From: an uncultured Blautia sp.
GTDB taxonomy: Bacteria; Bacillota; Clostridia; Lachnospirales; Lachnospiraceae
Length of the DNA stretch: 33,971 nucleotides
Assembly: GCA_900539525.1 (NCBI GenBank)
Contig: UQCM01000028.1
Location: 1-33,971 of the forward strand
Reading direction: 5' to 3'
Below, in pieces: positions 25,238-32,878 of this stretch. The notes beneath the pieces are model-generated. The model did no database searches. It worked only from the letters and a program-made list of their open reading frames with translations, and was not told the DNA's origin. How positions within the stretch are numbered: position 1 is the stretch's first letter; each line of letters begins with the position of its first letter. Position numbers and translations under genes: made by a program.

Positions 25238-25396
25238 TTATTCTATCGTTGTATTTGTTCCTCCCATGTACCGGTTCAATGCATTTGCCGCATACTCTGC
25301 AGCCGGGTCTCCACTCGCGGTCAATACTTTGTCATGCTCGTTGAACCTGTAGATCTTCGTCTTAGGTGGTTCATATGCTCTTCCATTCTTATCCAT
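25238..25396 (-). CDS. 52-aa small protein, candidate modified-peptide precursor
   Basis: A short ORF of 52 codons, starting MDKNGRAYEPPKTKIYRFN, passing through HDKVLTASGDPAAEY, and ending GGTNTTIE. It has GAAAGGAAAG before its ATG, begins 4 nt after the HprK-like stop codon and precedes pqqD on the same strand, so it has the position and translation signals of a real gene. It has no signal peptide and no cysteine. The pattern YxxP, basic/aliphatic strand, then (V/I)(L/I)TASGD resembles small Firmicute proteins found beside PqqD/HprK-like genes. Ser and Thr residues are available for phosphorylation or glycosylation, and the ASG could be a processing site; this is inference. It may instead be a small regulatory or structural protein. 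Confidence 0.65.
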   Translation of the reverse strand: MDKNGRAYEPPKTKIYRFNEHDKVLTASGDPAAEYAANALNRYMGGTNTTIE

Positions 25397-25400
25397 TGTA

Positions 25401-26087
25401 TCACTTTCCTTTCATTACTCTATATGAGAGTTCTGCCGCCTCCGGCTCTCTGTTACAGCTCATCTCATAGATCTTTGTCTGTGCCACTACCTGTTCCAGC
25501 ATATCCAGCAGTAGATTCATCCGGTCCTTCGTTCCCGGACGCCAGGTATGATCCAGCATCAAAGCCAGGGCCCGGTCTTCTTCCACCTGACGGATCTGAT
25601 TCTCACTGCCCTGTTTCAAAAAACAGATCCCTTTGAGCACCCCCCCGCAGTTTACGTGCAGGTTTGTCTTTCCCGAAAACGGAGTCCCCCATACGGTAAT
25701 CTTCTCTTTTTCTGGCCAGATCACCGGTTTATCATCATTCAGGATGTAGCTCTTCGGGAACAATTTCCTCCACAAAGCTGTGTGTGTCGATTTTCCCGTA
25801 CCGGAAGGTGCGGAAAACAGATATGCCTCTTCCTCATACACCACTGCCGACGCGTGAAGATAGAAACGTCCATAGGGAATGATCTCCCGGCAAAATGCCG
25901 CACTGCAGCAAATGTATTCCCTCTCTTCCTCCGAGGGTCTCGCCATCACAACACGTGCTTCATCCTGCGGATCAGGCTTCACCGTCATAACAGGAATACC
26001 GGAAGATCTATAAGATTCACTCTGTCTCGTCAAACGTCCAAGCTTCGGTTCCATTTCAACCTTCAGTCCGGCAATCTCATATATCAT
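25401..26087 (-). CDS. HPr kinase-like protein
   Basis: A 228-aa ATP-binding protein. The P-loop APSGTGKST is at residues 93-101, followed by THTALWRKLFP and ILNDDKPVIW (116-124), the order seen in the catalytic half of HPr kinase/phosphorylase and its PEP-carboxykinase-like fold. GTPFSGKTNLH (134-144) matches a further conserved segment of the HprK-like family. It lacks the N-terminal domain of true HprK and is not beside carbon-catabolite genes. Homologues in some lasso peptide clusters phosphorylate the peptide C-terminal Ser, and similar proteins with PqqD are widespread in Firmicutes. The start at 26087 has GAAGGG upstream. The stop is 4 nt before the small ORF. Confidence 0.83.
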   Translation of the reverse strand: MIYEIAGLKVEMEPKLGRLTRQSESYRSSGIPVMTVKPDPQDEARVVMARPSEEEREYICCSAAFCREIIPYGRFYLHASAVVYEEEAYLFSAPSGTGKSTHTALWRKLFPKSYILNDDKPVIWPEKEKITVWGTPFSGKTNLHVNCGGVLKGICFLKQGSENQIRQVEEDRALALMLDHTWRPGTKDRMNLLLDMLEQVVAQTKIYEMSCNREPEAAELSYRVMKGK

Positions 26088-26168
26088 CTTCCGGTTTCCC
26101 TTCTTTCCATTAAATTCTAAATTCCAGTCGTCCCTGTGTGCCGGACTTGCGTTCCTGCTGTTTCATAC

Positions 26169-29100
26169 TTAGTCCGGATAATGTGATTTGCTTCTGTATT
26201 CTACGGAAGCCGTATTCACTACTCCATTATCATTGGTTACCTTTGTACCATCTGTGCCGTTGACTGTAATCGTAGCTGTGGCACCCGGCGCATAGAGGTT
26301 GTCAATGATGAAACCATATATCGTACCCGCCTGAAGTCCTGCTGCATCCCAGTAATAGGTGAGTGTTGTCGCTCCGCTGATCTGCTGGATCTTACCCTTA
26401 TTGTACTCAACACCAGCACTGTCTTCCAGAATAGAAGCTCCATATCCCGTAAACTTTCCGGTACCTCCTGTCTTTACATACGCTGAATACGGTACAGTCA
26501 CTGTGATCTGGATCGTACTTACACCTGTCATGGTATTGATGGAGTATTTAAATCCGGTAGCAATCGTATTTCCGAATTTGTTGTCGAGACCATAGCCATT
26601 TGCATTTACTCCGGTTCCAGCGTTACGTCCATCGAATACAGAGGGAATCTGCGTGGCCGCACTTTCTGCAATGAAAGAAAGATAAACCTGACTATCTACC
26701 GTCGGAATGTAATTAACCTCAAATCTTGCGTAGTAAGTAACTCCATTGGTGGCTGTTGTTATCGTAGTACTATATGTTGCATTCGTATTCAGCTGATTCC
26801 CGTCCTTGTCATACCATCCGAGGAATTTATAATTGGTATACGCAGTTGCTTCAGAACTTGCAGCCGCATCTGCTACATCTGTAACAGATGCCACGGAAAC
26901 CTTACCACCCACATTATCCGTCTTAAAGCTGCCGTCTTTCTGTTTTGTCTGTGCGGCAAATTTGACGGTGTATGTCTGCTCAAAACGCGCATAGTATGTG
27001 GCATCACCTGTTGTAGTGTAGCTGAGTGTTGCGCCTTTGTTGATCAGCTTATCGCCAGCAACCTTATTACCAGCTGAATCATACCAGCCTGCAAATTTGT
27101 AACCCGTTCCTGCTATTGCCGTAGAACTGATGGCAGTACCCGCCGCATCGGTATAAGTATAGCGTCCCAGTGTTCCTATCTTATCATCCGTCGTAACCTC
27201 CCATGAGTCTCCATTTCTCACCTGGCGGATATAGGTCTGCGTCACGCTTCCGGAAAATCTTGCATAATAGGTATTTACACTCTCTTTTGTTTCGATATAA
27301 CTGTATGTGCTGTTTGTAGTGAGCAGGTTTCCATCTTTATCATACCAGCCCTCAAATGTGTAACGATCCTTTGCAGTCGCTGTAGCAGTTATGATTTCAT
27401 CCGTTGTCGCATGGTAGGATTTGCTGCCGTTTTGGTCTGCCGCATAATTGGAGTCTGATTTATCTGCCACACTGGTAATCTCAACCGTTCCACCTTGATT
27501 CGAAGCATTATATGTATTTCCACTCCCTATCTGTGGAATAAACATCTGGCGCCAGCGCCACTGTGCTACCATGGTAAGACCTTTATGGACATTTGCATAG
27601 GCTCTTGTCGCACCATTATCTTGCCACAGAACGCCTGTAGTCACACCATTTGCATTTGTAGTAATGTTAGGCGTCATATCCACCTTACTGCCGAAAATCT
27701 TAAAATACTGCTCTGCCTCCTTACCTGTGGCTCCTTCGACAGAGTAATTACAAGCTATCGTATGTACTCCCGGAAGCAATAAACTGCCCAGTTGTTCTTT
27801 ATTCACCTGTTCTACACCATCAGGAATCTTATCAACCGTATCACCCGTCAGTAACCATCCCATAAACTTCCAGCCATCATTCTGACCTTCTGCCGGTTTT
27901 GATACATAAGGAGGAACAAACTTCATTGTCTGATTATTCTCAGATGCAGTGCCTGCATCCGGCTTAAAGCTGTACACATTCGGCTCTTCTGAAGTATTAT
28001 AAGTTCTTTCAACCTTATACTCTATTCCACCGTTCGAATCATAGGTGACGGTCGGGCTCTTGATAAAGATAAAATGCAGATCGGTTGCTGAAGTGATGCC
28101 ATCCAGATAATAGGTATAAATGATATCACCATTTGCATTTGATGATTTTATCCATTTTCCCTTTTTCTGTTCGTCTGTTAAGCTTCCGGTATCATCAATT
28201 ACTCTTCCTGCTCTTGGTAGAAATTCAGTCACCGGATTGCCGTCTTTATCCTGACTGGTATAATATACACCAACAAATTCACATCCGGCGGCATCATCTT
28301 TCATTACAACAGCCTGGATCTTGAGAGCCTCCCCATCTGTCACATAAGTTATCAGGTTTTTATCTACTGTTACCTTATGACCTTCTGATGCACCCCCACC
28401 GTTGCTTGAGCCGTTGCTTCCTCCGATCACACCGCTTCCATGGGTAGTTGTGCTTCCTGACAATGGATGATAAATCCGGAAATTAATATTATCGAGGAAG
28501 TTACCATACGTCTTTGCTTTATTATCTGATGTTGCCGGCCTGTCGAATCCAACAGAAACGAATCCAAAAAGAGTTTCCGTCTGGCCTGCCGGTACCGTAT
28601 AGAGATAATACTTGCTTAAATCTACATTCGTATTACCGGATCCATTTCCACTGCCGGCAGAGCTTTCTGCATTGGATCCATACTTTCCCCATGGATTATT
28701 ACCGCTTGTTGCTTTGCTGTCTGCTATGATCCAGATATGCCACTCTTCAGTATAGATTGTACTTGGGGTCAGACTGAATGCATTGTTCCCTGCATTATCC
28801 GCAAAGGTACCACCCCCTGCAAACTTTTTACTGTAAACGGTGAGCTTCTCTCCCAATCCTGCGTTCGTCTTAATAGATGTCTTTCCCTGAGCAATCAGCC
28901 AGTCCACCATCTGCATCAGCTGATCTCTTCCATCTTTCCCCGGCTTTGACGGATTGACACTCTGCTTTGGACCGATCACAAGAGCCATGGTATCTGTACC
29001 ATTACGGGCACCATGATCCAGCCCCCATTCATACACACTCGATGGGGTTGTCGTTACATTCTGGTATAATGTACTTTCTTCCTCCGCATTCAATTCTGCG

Positions 29101-29426
29101 GCAATGACTCCATTGGTAGGCTTTAATGTTACACCCGAAATATACGTATTGCTATTCTCTGTGAACAATTCAATCCTGCGATCAGTCGCAGTCGTATTCC
29201 ATGCAGGAACACTATCCTGGTCTTGCTGCTTATATTTTTCTGTTTCGTACCATTTCTGGCCATTTTCAAAACTACCATTTTGCAGTTTTTTATTATCTGA
29301 CGTATTTCCATCGGTCGCCGCAAATACAAGTCCCGCACACACTCCCACCAGCAGACAAAGCCTGAGAAGAATCCCTCCTGCTCTCAGAAGCAGTTTTTTT
29401 CTCTTTTGTTTCTTTTCGTCTTTCAT
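26169..29426 (-). CDS. Large secreted protein with InlB B-type/Flg_new repeats
   Basis: A 1085-aa exported protein. A basic start (KDEKKQKRKKLLLRAGG) and hydrophobic segment to about residue 36 (GLVFAATDG) form the signal peptide. Residues about 45-330 form a beta-rich NGSFENG-type domain like those that bind carbohydrates. The region from about 650 to 900 has three clear units of the form F-x-GWYD-x-x-GN followed by YYARF, the bacterial InlB B-type (Flg_new) repeat. The last 180 residues are a separate domain starting VDSQVYLSFIAESA. There is no LPXTG motif, SLH domain or C-terminal helix, so retention on the cell must be by another route. AGGAG is 11 nt before the ATG at 29426; the GTG at 29462 lacks a site. 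It is first in the long operon, next to a SipW-like peptidase gene set. Confidence 0.8.
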   Translation of the reverse strand: MKDEKKQKRKKLLLRAGGILLRLCLLVGVCAGLVFAATDGNTSDNKKLQNGSFENGQKWYETEKYKQQDQDSVPAWNTTATDRRIELFTENSNTYISGVTLKPTNGVIAAELNAEEESTLYQNVTTTPSSVYEWGLDHGARNGTDTMALVIGPKQSVNPSKPGKDGRDQLMQMVDWLIAQGKTSIKTNAGLGEKLTVYSKKFAGGGTFADNAGNNAFSLTPSTIYTEEWHIWIIADSKATSGNNPWGKYGSNAESSAGSGNGSGNTNVDLSKYYLYTVPAGQTETLFGFVSVGFDRPATSDNKAKTYGNFLDNINFRIYHPLSGSTTTHGSGVIGGSNGSSNGGGASEGHKVTVDKNLITYVTDGEALKIQAVVMKDDAAGCEFVGVYYTSQDKDGNPVTEFLPRAGRVIDDTGSLTDEQKKGKWIKSSNANGDIIYTYYLDGITSATDLHFIFIKSPTVTYDSNGGIEYKVERTYNTSEEPNVYSFKPDAGTASENNQTMKFVPPYVSKPAEGQNDGWKFMGWLLTGDTVDKIPDGVEQVNKEQLGSLLLPGVHTIACNYSVEGATGKEAEQYFKIFGSKVDMTPNITTNANGVTTGVLWQDNGATRAYANVHKGLTMVAQWRWRQMFIPQIGSGNTYNASNQGGTVEITSVADKSDSNYAADQNGSKSYHATTDEIITATATAKDRYTFEGWYDKDGNLLTTNSTYSYIETKESVNTYYARFSGSVTQTYIRQVRNGDSWEVTTDDKIGTLGRYTYTDAAGTAISSTAIAGTGYKFAGWYDSAGNKVAGDKLINKGATLSYTTTGDATYYARFEQTYTVKFAAQTKQKDGSFKTDNVGGKVSVASVTDVADAAASSEATAYTNYKFLGWYDKDGNQLNTNATYSTTITTATNGVTYYARFEVNYIPTVDSQVYLSFIAESAATQIPSVFDGRNAGTGVNANGYGLDNKFGNTIATGFKYSINTMTGVSTIQITVTVPYSAYVKTGGTGKFTGYGASILEDSAGVEYNKGKIQQISGATTLTYYWDAAGLQAGTIYGFIIDNLYAPGATATITVNGTDGTKVTNDNGVVNTASVEYRSKSHYPD

Positions 29427-29483
29427 CCGTTTTCCCACTCCTCGCTTTTTTCCATGTTTCACTGATTATCCACAATGAAAGAA

Positions 29484-29533
29484 CCCCACTTATGAATATC
29501 AGGGAGCCATTCCACCAATATTCATAAATGGGG
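29484..29533. promoter_or_regulatory. Long inverted repeat at start of the matrix operon
   Basis: CCCCACTTATGAATAT (29484-29499) pairs with ATATTCATAAATGGGG (29518-29533): 16 bp with one wobble/mismatch position and an 18-nt loop. On the minus strand it lies immediately downstream of an extended -10 sequence TGT-TATAAT (ATTATA at 29536-29541), and 58 nt before the start codon of the secreted protein. It may be an operator or a 5' leader hairpin. The minus-strand 3' side continues TTCTTTC, too broken for a confident terminator. Confidence 0.65.
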
Positions 29534-29608
29534 GCATTATAACACAATTTGTCTGACTCTTATCCTGAGTATTTCCTTATATTCACAAAAATATCTTTAG
29601 TTCATCAT

Positions 29609-29637
29609 ATTATAGCATATCCTGAACCATAAACCAA
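29609..29637 (-). promoter_or_regulatory. Sigma-A-type promoter of the secreted protein/Pel operon
   Basis: On the minus strand, TTGGTT (29632-29637), a 17-nt spacer, and TATAAT (29609-29614) preceded by TGC, an extended -10. The predicted start near 29602 gives a leader of about 175 nt containing the 29484-29533 hairpin. It lies between the ferredoxin terminator and the first gene, consistent with an independent transcription unit. Confidence 0.6.
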
Positions 29638-29691
29638 CTACAAATTCCATTCTTTTAGTAAAAAAATTACACCTCGACAAGACAGTAAACC

Positions 29692-29732
29692 ATTATAAAA
29701 AGAAGCCCATGACATGAGCTTCTTTTTATAAT
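29692..29732 (-). terminator. Bidirectional-looking rho-independent terminator after ferredoxin gene
   Basis: ATTATAAAAAGAAGC (29692-29706) and GCTTCTTTTTATAAT (29718-29732) form a 15-bp perfect stem with an 11-nt loop, beginning 3 nt after the ferredoxin stop. The arms carry their own A and T runs, so transcripts from either strand end in a U-rich 3' arm. Confidence 0.85.
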
Positions 29733-29735
29733 ATC

Positions 29736-30119
29736 CTACTCTTCTACAACCTCGAGAACATCCATCGGGCATGCCTTTGCACACATGCCGCAGGCGATAC
29801 ACTTGGATGCCGGCAGATCATCTACCTTCACGATCAGACCGAACGGACAGGCTTTTGCACATGCGCCGCAGCCTGTACATTTTTTCTTATTGATCATGTA
29901 AACACCCTTTGCATTCTGTGTGATCGCTCCTTCCGGACAGGCTTCCGCACATTTTCCGCACTGCGGGCAGGCCATCGGGCGAACGGTCTTCTTCTCTACG
30001 ATCTGCAGGCAGGCTTTATCCGGATGAAACTCCTTATAAAATGCCTCTGAACATGCCTGAACACATGCAAGACAGGCCATACATGTGCTTCCTTTTTTTA
30101 CTCTCAGTTTTTTTCCCAT
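29736..30119 (-). CDS. Polyferredoxin with four [4Fe-4S] motifs
   Basis: A 127-aa electron-transfer protein with four complete CxxCxxCxxxC motifs: C13/16/19/23, C51/54/57/61, C81/84/87/91 and C107/110/113/117. The last three have Pro after the fourth Cys; the first has Ser. This fits the four-cluster ferredoxin subunits related to HydN and CooF, which shuttle electrons for hydrogenase, formate dehydrogenase or CO dehydrogenase. No such enzyme is next to it here, so the partner is unknown. GGAGG precedes the ATG. It has its own promoter and terminator, so it is monocistronic. Confidence 0.9.
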   Translation of the reverse strand: MGKKLRVKKGSTCMACLACVQACSEAFYKEFHPDKACLQIVEKKTVRPMACPQCGKCAEACPEGAITQNAKGVYMINKKKCTGCGACAKACPFGLIVKVDDLPASKCIACGMCAKACPMDVLEVVEE

Positions 30120-30190
30120 ATTCTTATCCTCCGTATATGTATGTTGTATGCGAACTGCTCCGTACCTTCACAGTTTCACTCTGTTTCTTT

Positions 30191-30219
30191 ATTCTACCAT
30201 TTATTATATGATTTCTCAA
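30191..30219 (-). promoter_or_regulatory. Promoter of the polyferredoxin gene
   Basis: Minus strand TTGAGA (30214-30219), 17-nt spacer, TAGAAT (30191-30196). Both hexamers match the sigma-A consensus at five of six positions. It lies in the 154-bp gap after the NYN gene and gives a leader of about 65 nt. Confidence 0.7.
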
Positions 30220-30273
30220 CAGGAATCTGACAATTACCTGTTACTGTTCGCACGTCTGCCGATTCGAGGTGTT

Positions 30274-31179
30274 TTACTTCTGCTGCCTCTTGCCGCCTCT
30301 GTTGCTTCTGTAGCTCCTGTTATTCCTGCCGCCTTTGTTTCCCTTGCCGGCCTTACTGTCCCCGCTGTCCTTACTCTTCTTTCTGATATAGAGGATATTA
30401 TGGATCTTATCCGGTGCTTTCTCTTTTCTGATCTCAAAAACATCTTCATGCTTTCCAATAAAGACAGACATGCTGCGGTATCCATAGTTTCTCGAATCAA
30501 ATCCGGAACGCCTCTGGCTTAACTGAACTCCCACATGCGCCAGATTCACCCATTCATCCTCCTCCAGCATATTTACGATCTCACTGACGATATCCTCTTC
30601 CGTCGGAATCGTGATCTTAGCTTCGATCTTCTCTGTGATCTCCTCTTCTTTTTCCTTTTCAGCAGGATCAGAAGCTTCACACGTCTCTTCTTTCTTAGCT
30701 GTCCCGGCGAATCTGTGCTCTTCTGCGCTCACTTCGTCTTCTTCTCCCGTATTGTAGATCAGATCCAGGATCTTAAACTCATTGCAGGACTTTGCAAGGG
30801 CTTCCTTTGTCTTCTGTTCCCCCATACCGACGACTTTCTTCCCGGCTTCCTTCAGTCTGTATGCCAGCTTCGTAAAATCACTGTCGCTCGATACCAGGCA
30901 GAACACATCAATATTATCCGTGTAAAGAATATCCATGGCATCAATCGTCAGCGCCTGGTCTGCGATACTCTTTCCATTTGCGTAATTGATCTGGAGAACC
31001 GGTACGATTCCCTGCTCCGGCATCACACTGTACCATGCCCGCACACTGGGCGAGCTGATGGAGCCATACATACGGCAGATCTTGATGTTTCCGTACTGCA
31101 AGGCCTCCTGCTTGATGTATCTGGCGTATTTTGCTGAAATATTATCACCGTCAATGAGTATTGCAACCTGATGTTCCAT
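30274..31179 (-). CDS. NYN domain protein with LOTUS/OST-HTH domain
   Basis: A 301-aa protein. The N-terminal NYN (LabA/DUF88, PIN-like nuclease) domain has VAILIDGDNISAKY with acidic residues D10 and D12, then DALTIDAMDIL-like and CLVSSDSDFTKLAYRLK, the second acidic cluster. A charged Glu/Lys linker (about 145-195) leads to a LOTUS/OST-HTH-like domain (about 196-270: DIVSEIVNMLEEDEWVNLAHVG, then YGYRSMSVFI). The tail is rich in Gly, Arg, Asn and Ser and is probably RNA-binding. Together this indicates an RNA-directed nuclease or RNA-binding factor. The GGGAGG is 14-15 nt from the ATG, longer than usual; an ATT codon 9 nt upstream would fit better, so the true start is not certain. Confidence 0.87.
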   Translation of the reverse strand: MEHQVAILIDGDNISAKYARYIKQEALQYGNIKICRMYGSISSPSVRAWYSVMPEQGIVPVLQINYANGKSIADQALTIDAMDILYTDNIDVFCLVSSDSDFTKLAYRLKEAGKKVVGMGEQKTKEALAKSCNEFKILDLIYNTGEEDEVSAEEHRFAGTAKKEETCEASDPAEKEKEEEITEKIEAKITIPTEEDIVSEIVNMLEEDEWVNLAHVGVQLSQRRSGFDSRNYGYRSMSVFIGKHEDVFEIRKEKAPDKIHNILYIRKKSKDSGDSKAGKGNKGGRNNRSYRSNRGGKRQQK

Positions 31180-31222
31180 TCTTTGAATCGATCCCTCCCT
31201 TTTATCCTATCAAAAATCCTGT

Positions 31223-31255
31223 AAAAGGCAGCCACTTTTTCCCTGTGACTGCCTT
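31223..31255 (-). terminator. Rho-independent terminator after glgA
   Basis: On the minus strand AAGGCAGTCAC pairs with GTGGCTGCCTT (31225-31235 with 31245-31255; 11 bp including one G-U pair), and the 3' arm runs into TTTT. It lies about 100 nt after the glgA stop and 44 nt before the NYN start. Confidence 0.75.
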
Positions 31256-31352
31256 ACTGTTCCCATACAGGAAAGTCCTCCGGATTCTCTATGTGGTATT
31301 ACCCTCCGGGGGATACACACTTTTTACTTAGGTGCTGTTCTATCCGGAAATT

Positions 31353-32798
31353 TTAAAAGCCTGCCAGCCAGTCATACAGCTCCTGATACTTCACGGCAGA
31401 TGCCTTCCAGGAGAAGTCGGCAGCCATCGCACGGTCAATGATCTTGTTCCATTCACGCTTATTATCTGTGTAAATACGATGTGCATACTTCACAGTATTA
31501 AACATCTCATGCGCATTGTAATTTGCAAAGCTGAAGCCTGTTCCTGTGCTCTCGTATTCATTGTACGGCCATACTGTATCCTTCAGACCACCGGTCTCAC
31601 GGACGATCGGTACGGTTCCATAACGGAGAGCCATCAGCTGACTCAGACCGCACGGCTCGAAGAGCGACGGCATCAGGAAAGCATCACAGCCTGCGTAGAT
31701 CTTGTGGGACATCGGCTCGGAATAATAAATATTCGCAGAAACCTTCCCCTGATATTTCCATGCAAAATAACGGAAGGAATTCTCGTATCTCTCTTCACCG
31801 GTTCCCAGAACCACGATCTGCAGGTCTTCCTGACACATCTCATCCATGATATAGTTGATCAGATCAAAGCCCTTCTGATCCGTCAGACGGGATACGATAC
31901 CGATCATAAATTTCTTATCGTTGACTTCCAGTCCCAGCTCCTTCTGAAGTGCACGTTTATTCTTGATCTTTTCCTTGCGGAAATTCTTTGCATTGTAATT
32001 CTGTGTAATGAACTTATCCGTCTCCGGATTGTACTCGTCATAATCGATACCATTTAAAATACCGCGCAGACTGTTCGCTCTGGCATTCAGAAGACCGTCC
32101 AGATTCTCCCCGTAGAATGGTGTCTTGATTTCCTCTGCGTACGTATTGCTCACCGTAGTGATCGCATCTGCATATACCAGACCGCCCTTTAAATAATTTG
32201 CGTCTCCATAAGCCTCCAGCTTATCCGGCGTAAAGAAATAACTCGGCAGACCTGTGATATCCTTTACGGTATTCATATCCCAGACGCCCTGGAACTTTAA
32301 GTTATGTATCGTCATAACTGTCTTGATTCCGCGGAAGAACTCACCCTGCTGGAAGGTATCATTTAGATATACAGGAACCAGTCCGGTCTGCCAGTCATGA
32401 CAGTGGATGATATCCGGCCGGAAATCCAGCAGCGGAAGCGCAGAAAGTGCTGCTCTGGAGAAAAATGCAAACTTCTCTATATCTTCATAAATATTGCCAT
32501 AAGGCTTGGGGCCGGCAAAATAATACTCATTGTCAATAAAATAATAGGTGATTCCATCATATTCCATCTCAAGAATACCTACATACTGACTGCGCCAGTT
32601 CATTTCCATATAAAAGTGAGTCCTGTACTGCATCTGGTTCTTGAACTCTTCTTTCATACACATATATTTCGGGATGATGACACGTACATCAAAATATCTC
32701 TTATCAAAACTCTTTGGCAAAGATCCCACAACATCTGCCAGGCCGCCGGTTTTGATAAACGGAACACACTCAGAAGCAACAAACAGTATCTTCTTCAT
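31353..32798 (-). CDS. glgA: Glycogen synthase (ADP-glucose type)
   Basis: A 481-aa GT5 enzyme that extends alpha-1,4-glucan chains with ADP-glucose. The N-terminus MKKILFVASECVPFIKTGGLADVVGSLP contains the KTGGLADV substrate-binding loop at residues 16-23. HDWQTGLVPVYL, KDITGLPSYFF, GIVSRLTDQKGFDLI and the C-terminal EPCGLSQLMALRYGTVPIVRETGGL are all GlgA hallmarks. The length is normal and no motif is missing. AGGAGG precedes the ATG. It has its own promoter (32833-32861) and terminator. No glgB, glgC or glgP is in the window. Confidence 0.95.
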   Translation of the reverse strand: MKKILFVASECVPFIKTGGLADVVGSLPKSFDKRYFDVRVIIPKYMCMKEEFKNQMQYRTHFYMEMNWRSQYVGILEMEYDGITYYFIDNEYYFAGPKPYGNIYEDIEKFAFFSRAALSALPLLDFRPDIIHCHDWQTGLVPVYLNDTFQQGEFFRGIKTVMTIHNLKFQGVWDMNTVKDITGLPSYFFTPDKLEAYGDANYLKGGLVYADAITTVSNTYAEEIKTPFYGENLDGLLNARANSLRGILNGIDYDEYNPETDKFITQNYNAKNFRKEKIKNKRALQKELGLEVNDKKFMIGIVSRLTDQKGFDLINYIMDEMCQEDLQIVVLGTGEERYENSFRYFAWKYQGKVSANIYYSEPMSHKIYAGCDAFLMPSLFEPCGLSQLMALRYGTVPIVRETGGLKDTVWPYNEYESTGTGFSFANYNAHEMFNTVKYAHRIYTDNKREWNKIIDRAMAADFSWKASAVKYQELYDWLAGF

Positions 32799-32832
32799 CT
32801 AAAAACCCTCCTGCATAAAAGCCATTTTTTTC

Positions 32833-32861
32833 ATTATACCGCATTTTGGCTTCAATGCAAA
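32833..32861 (-). promoter_or_regulatory. Promoter of glgA
   Basis: Minus strand TTTGCA (32856-32861), 17-nt spacer, perfect TATAAT (32833-32838). It lies in the 80-bp gap between spo0A and glgA and gives a leader of roughly 30 nt before the glgA ATG. Confidence 0.65.
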
Positions 32862-32878
32862 GGAAAAGTGGTATTTCT

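Noticed and set aside
24445..26087. Lasso peptide biosynthetic cluster
   Set aside because: Accessory-type genes are present, but neither the lasso cyclase nor the transglutaminase-like B2 protease is in the window, so the full call cannot be supported.
26088..26168. 18-aa ORF (MKQQERKSGTQGRLEFRI) between the secreted protein and HprK-like genes
   Set aside because: No Shine-Dalgarno sequence at a useful distance and too short to support; the gap is otherwise empty.
26700..27400. Repetitive DNA in the large secreted protein gene considered as a CRISPR-like or tandem DNA repeat
   Set aside because: The similarity is at protein level (GWYD...YYARF units) with irregular spacing and divergent codons; it is a coding repeat.
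31332..32057. 241-aa plus-strand open frame opposite glgA
   Set aside because: glgA on the minus strand has every family motif, so this frame is a by-product of its codon use.
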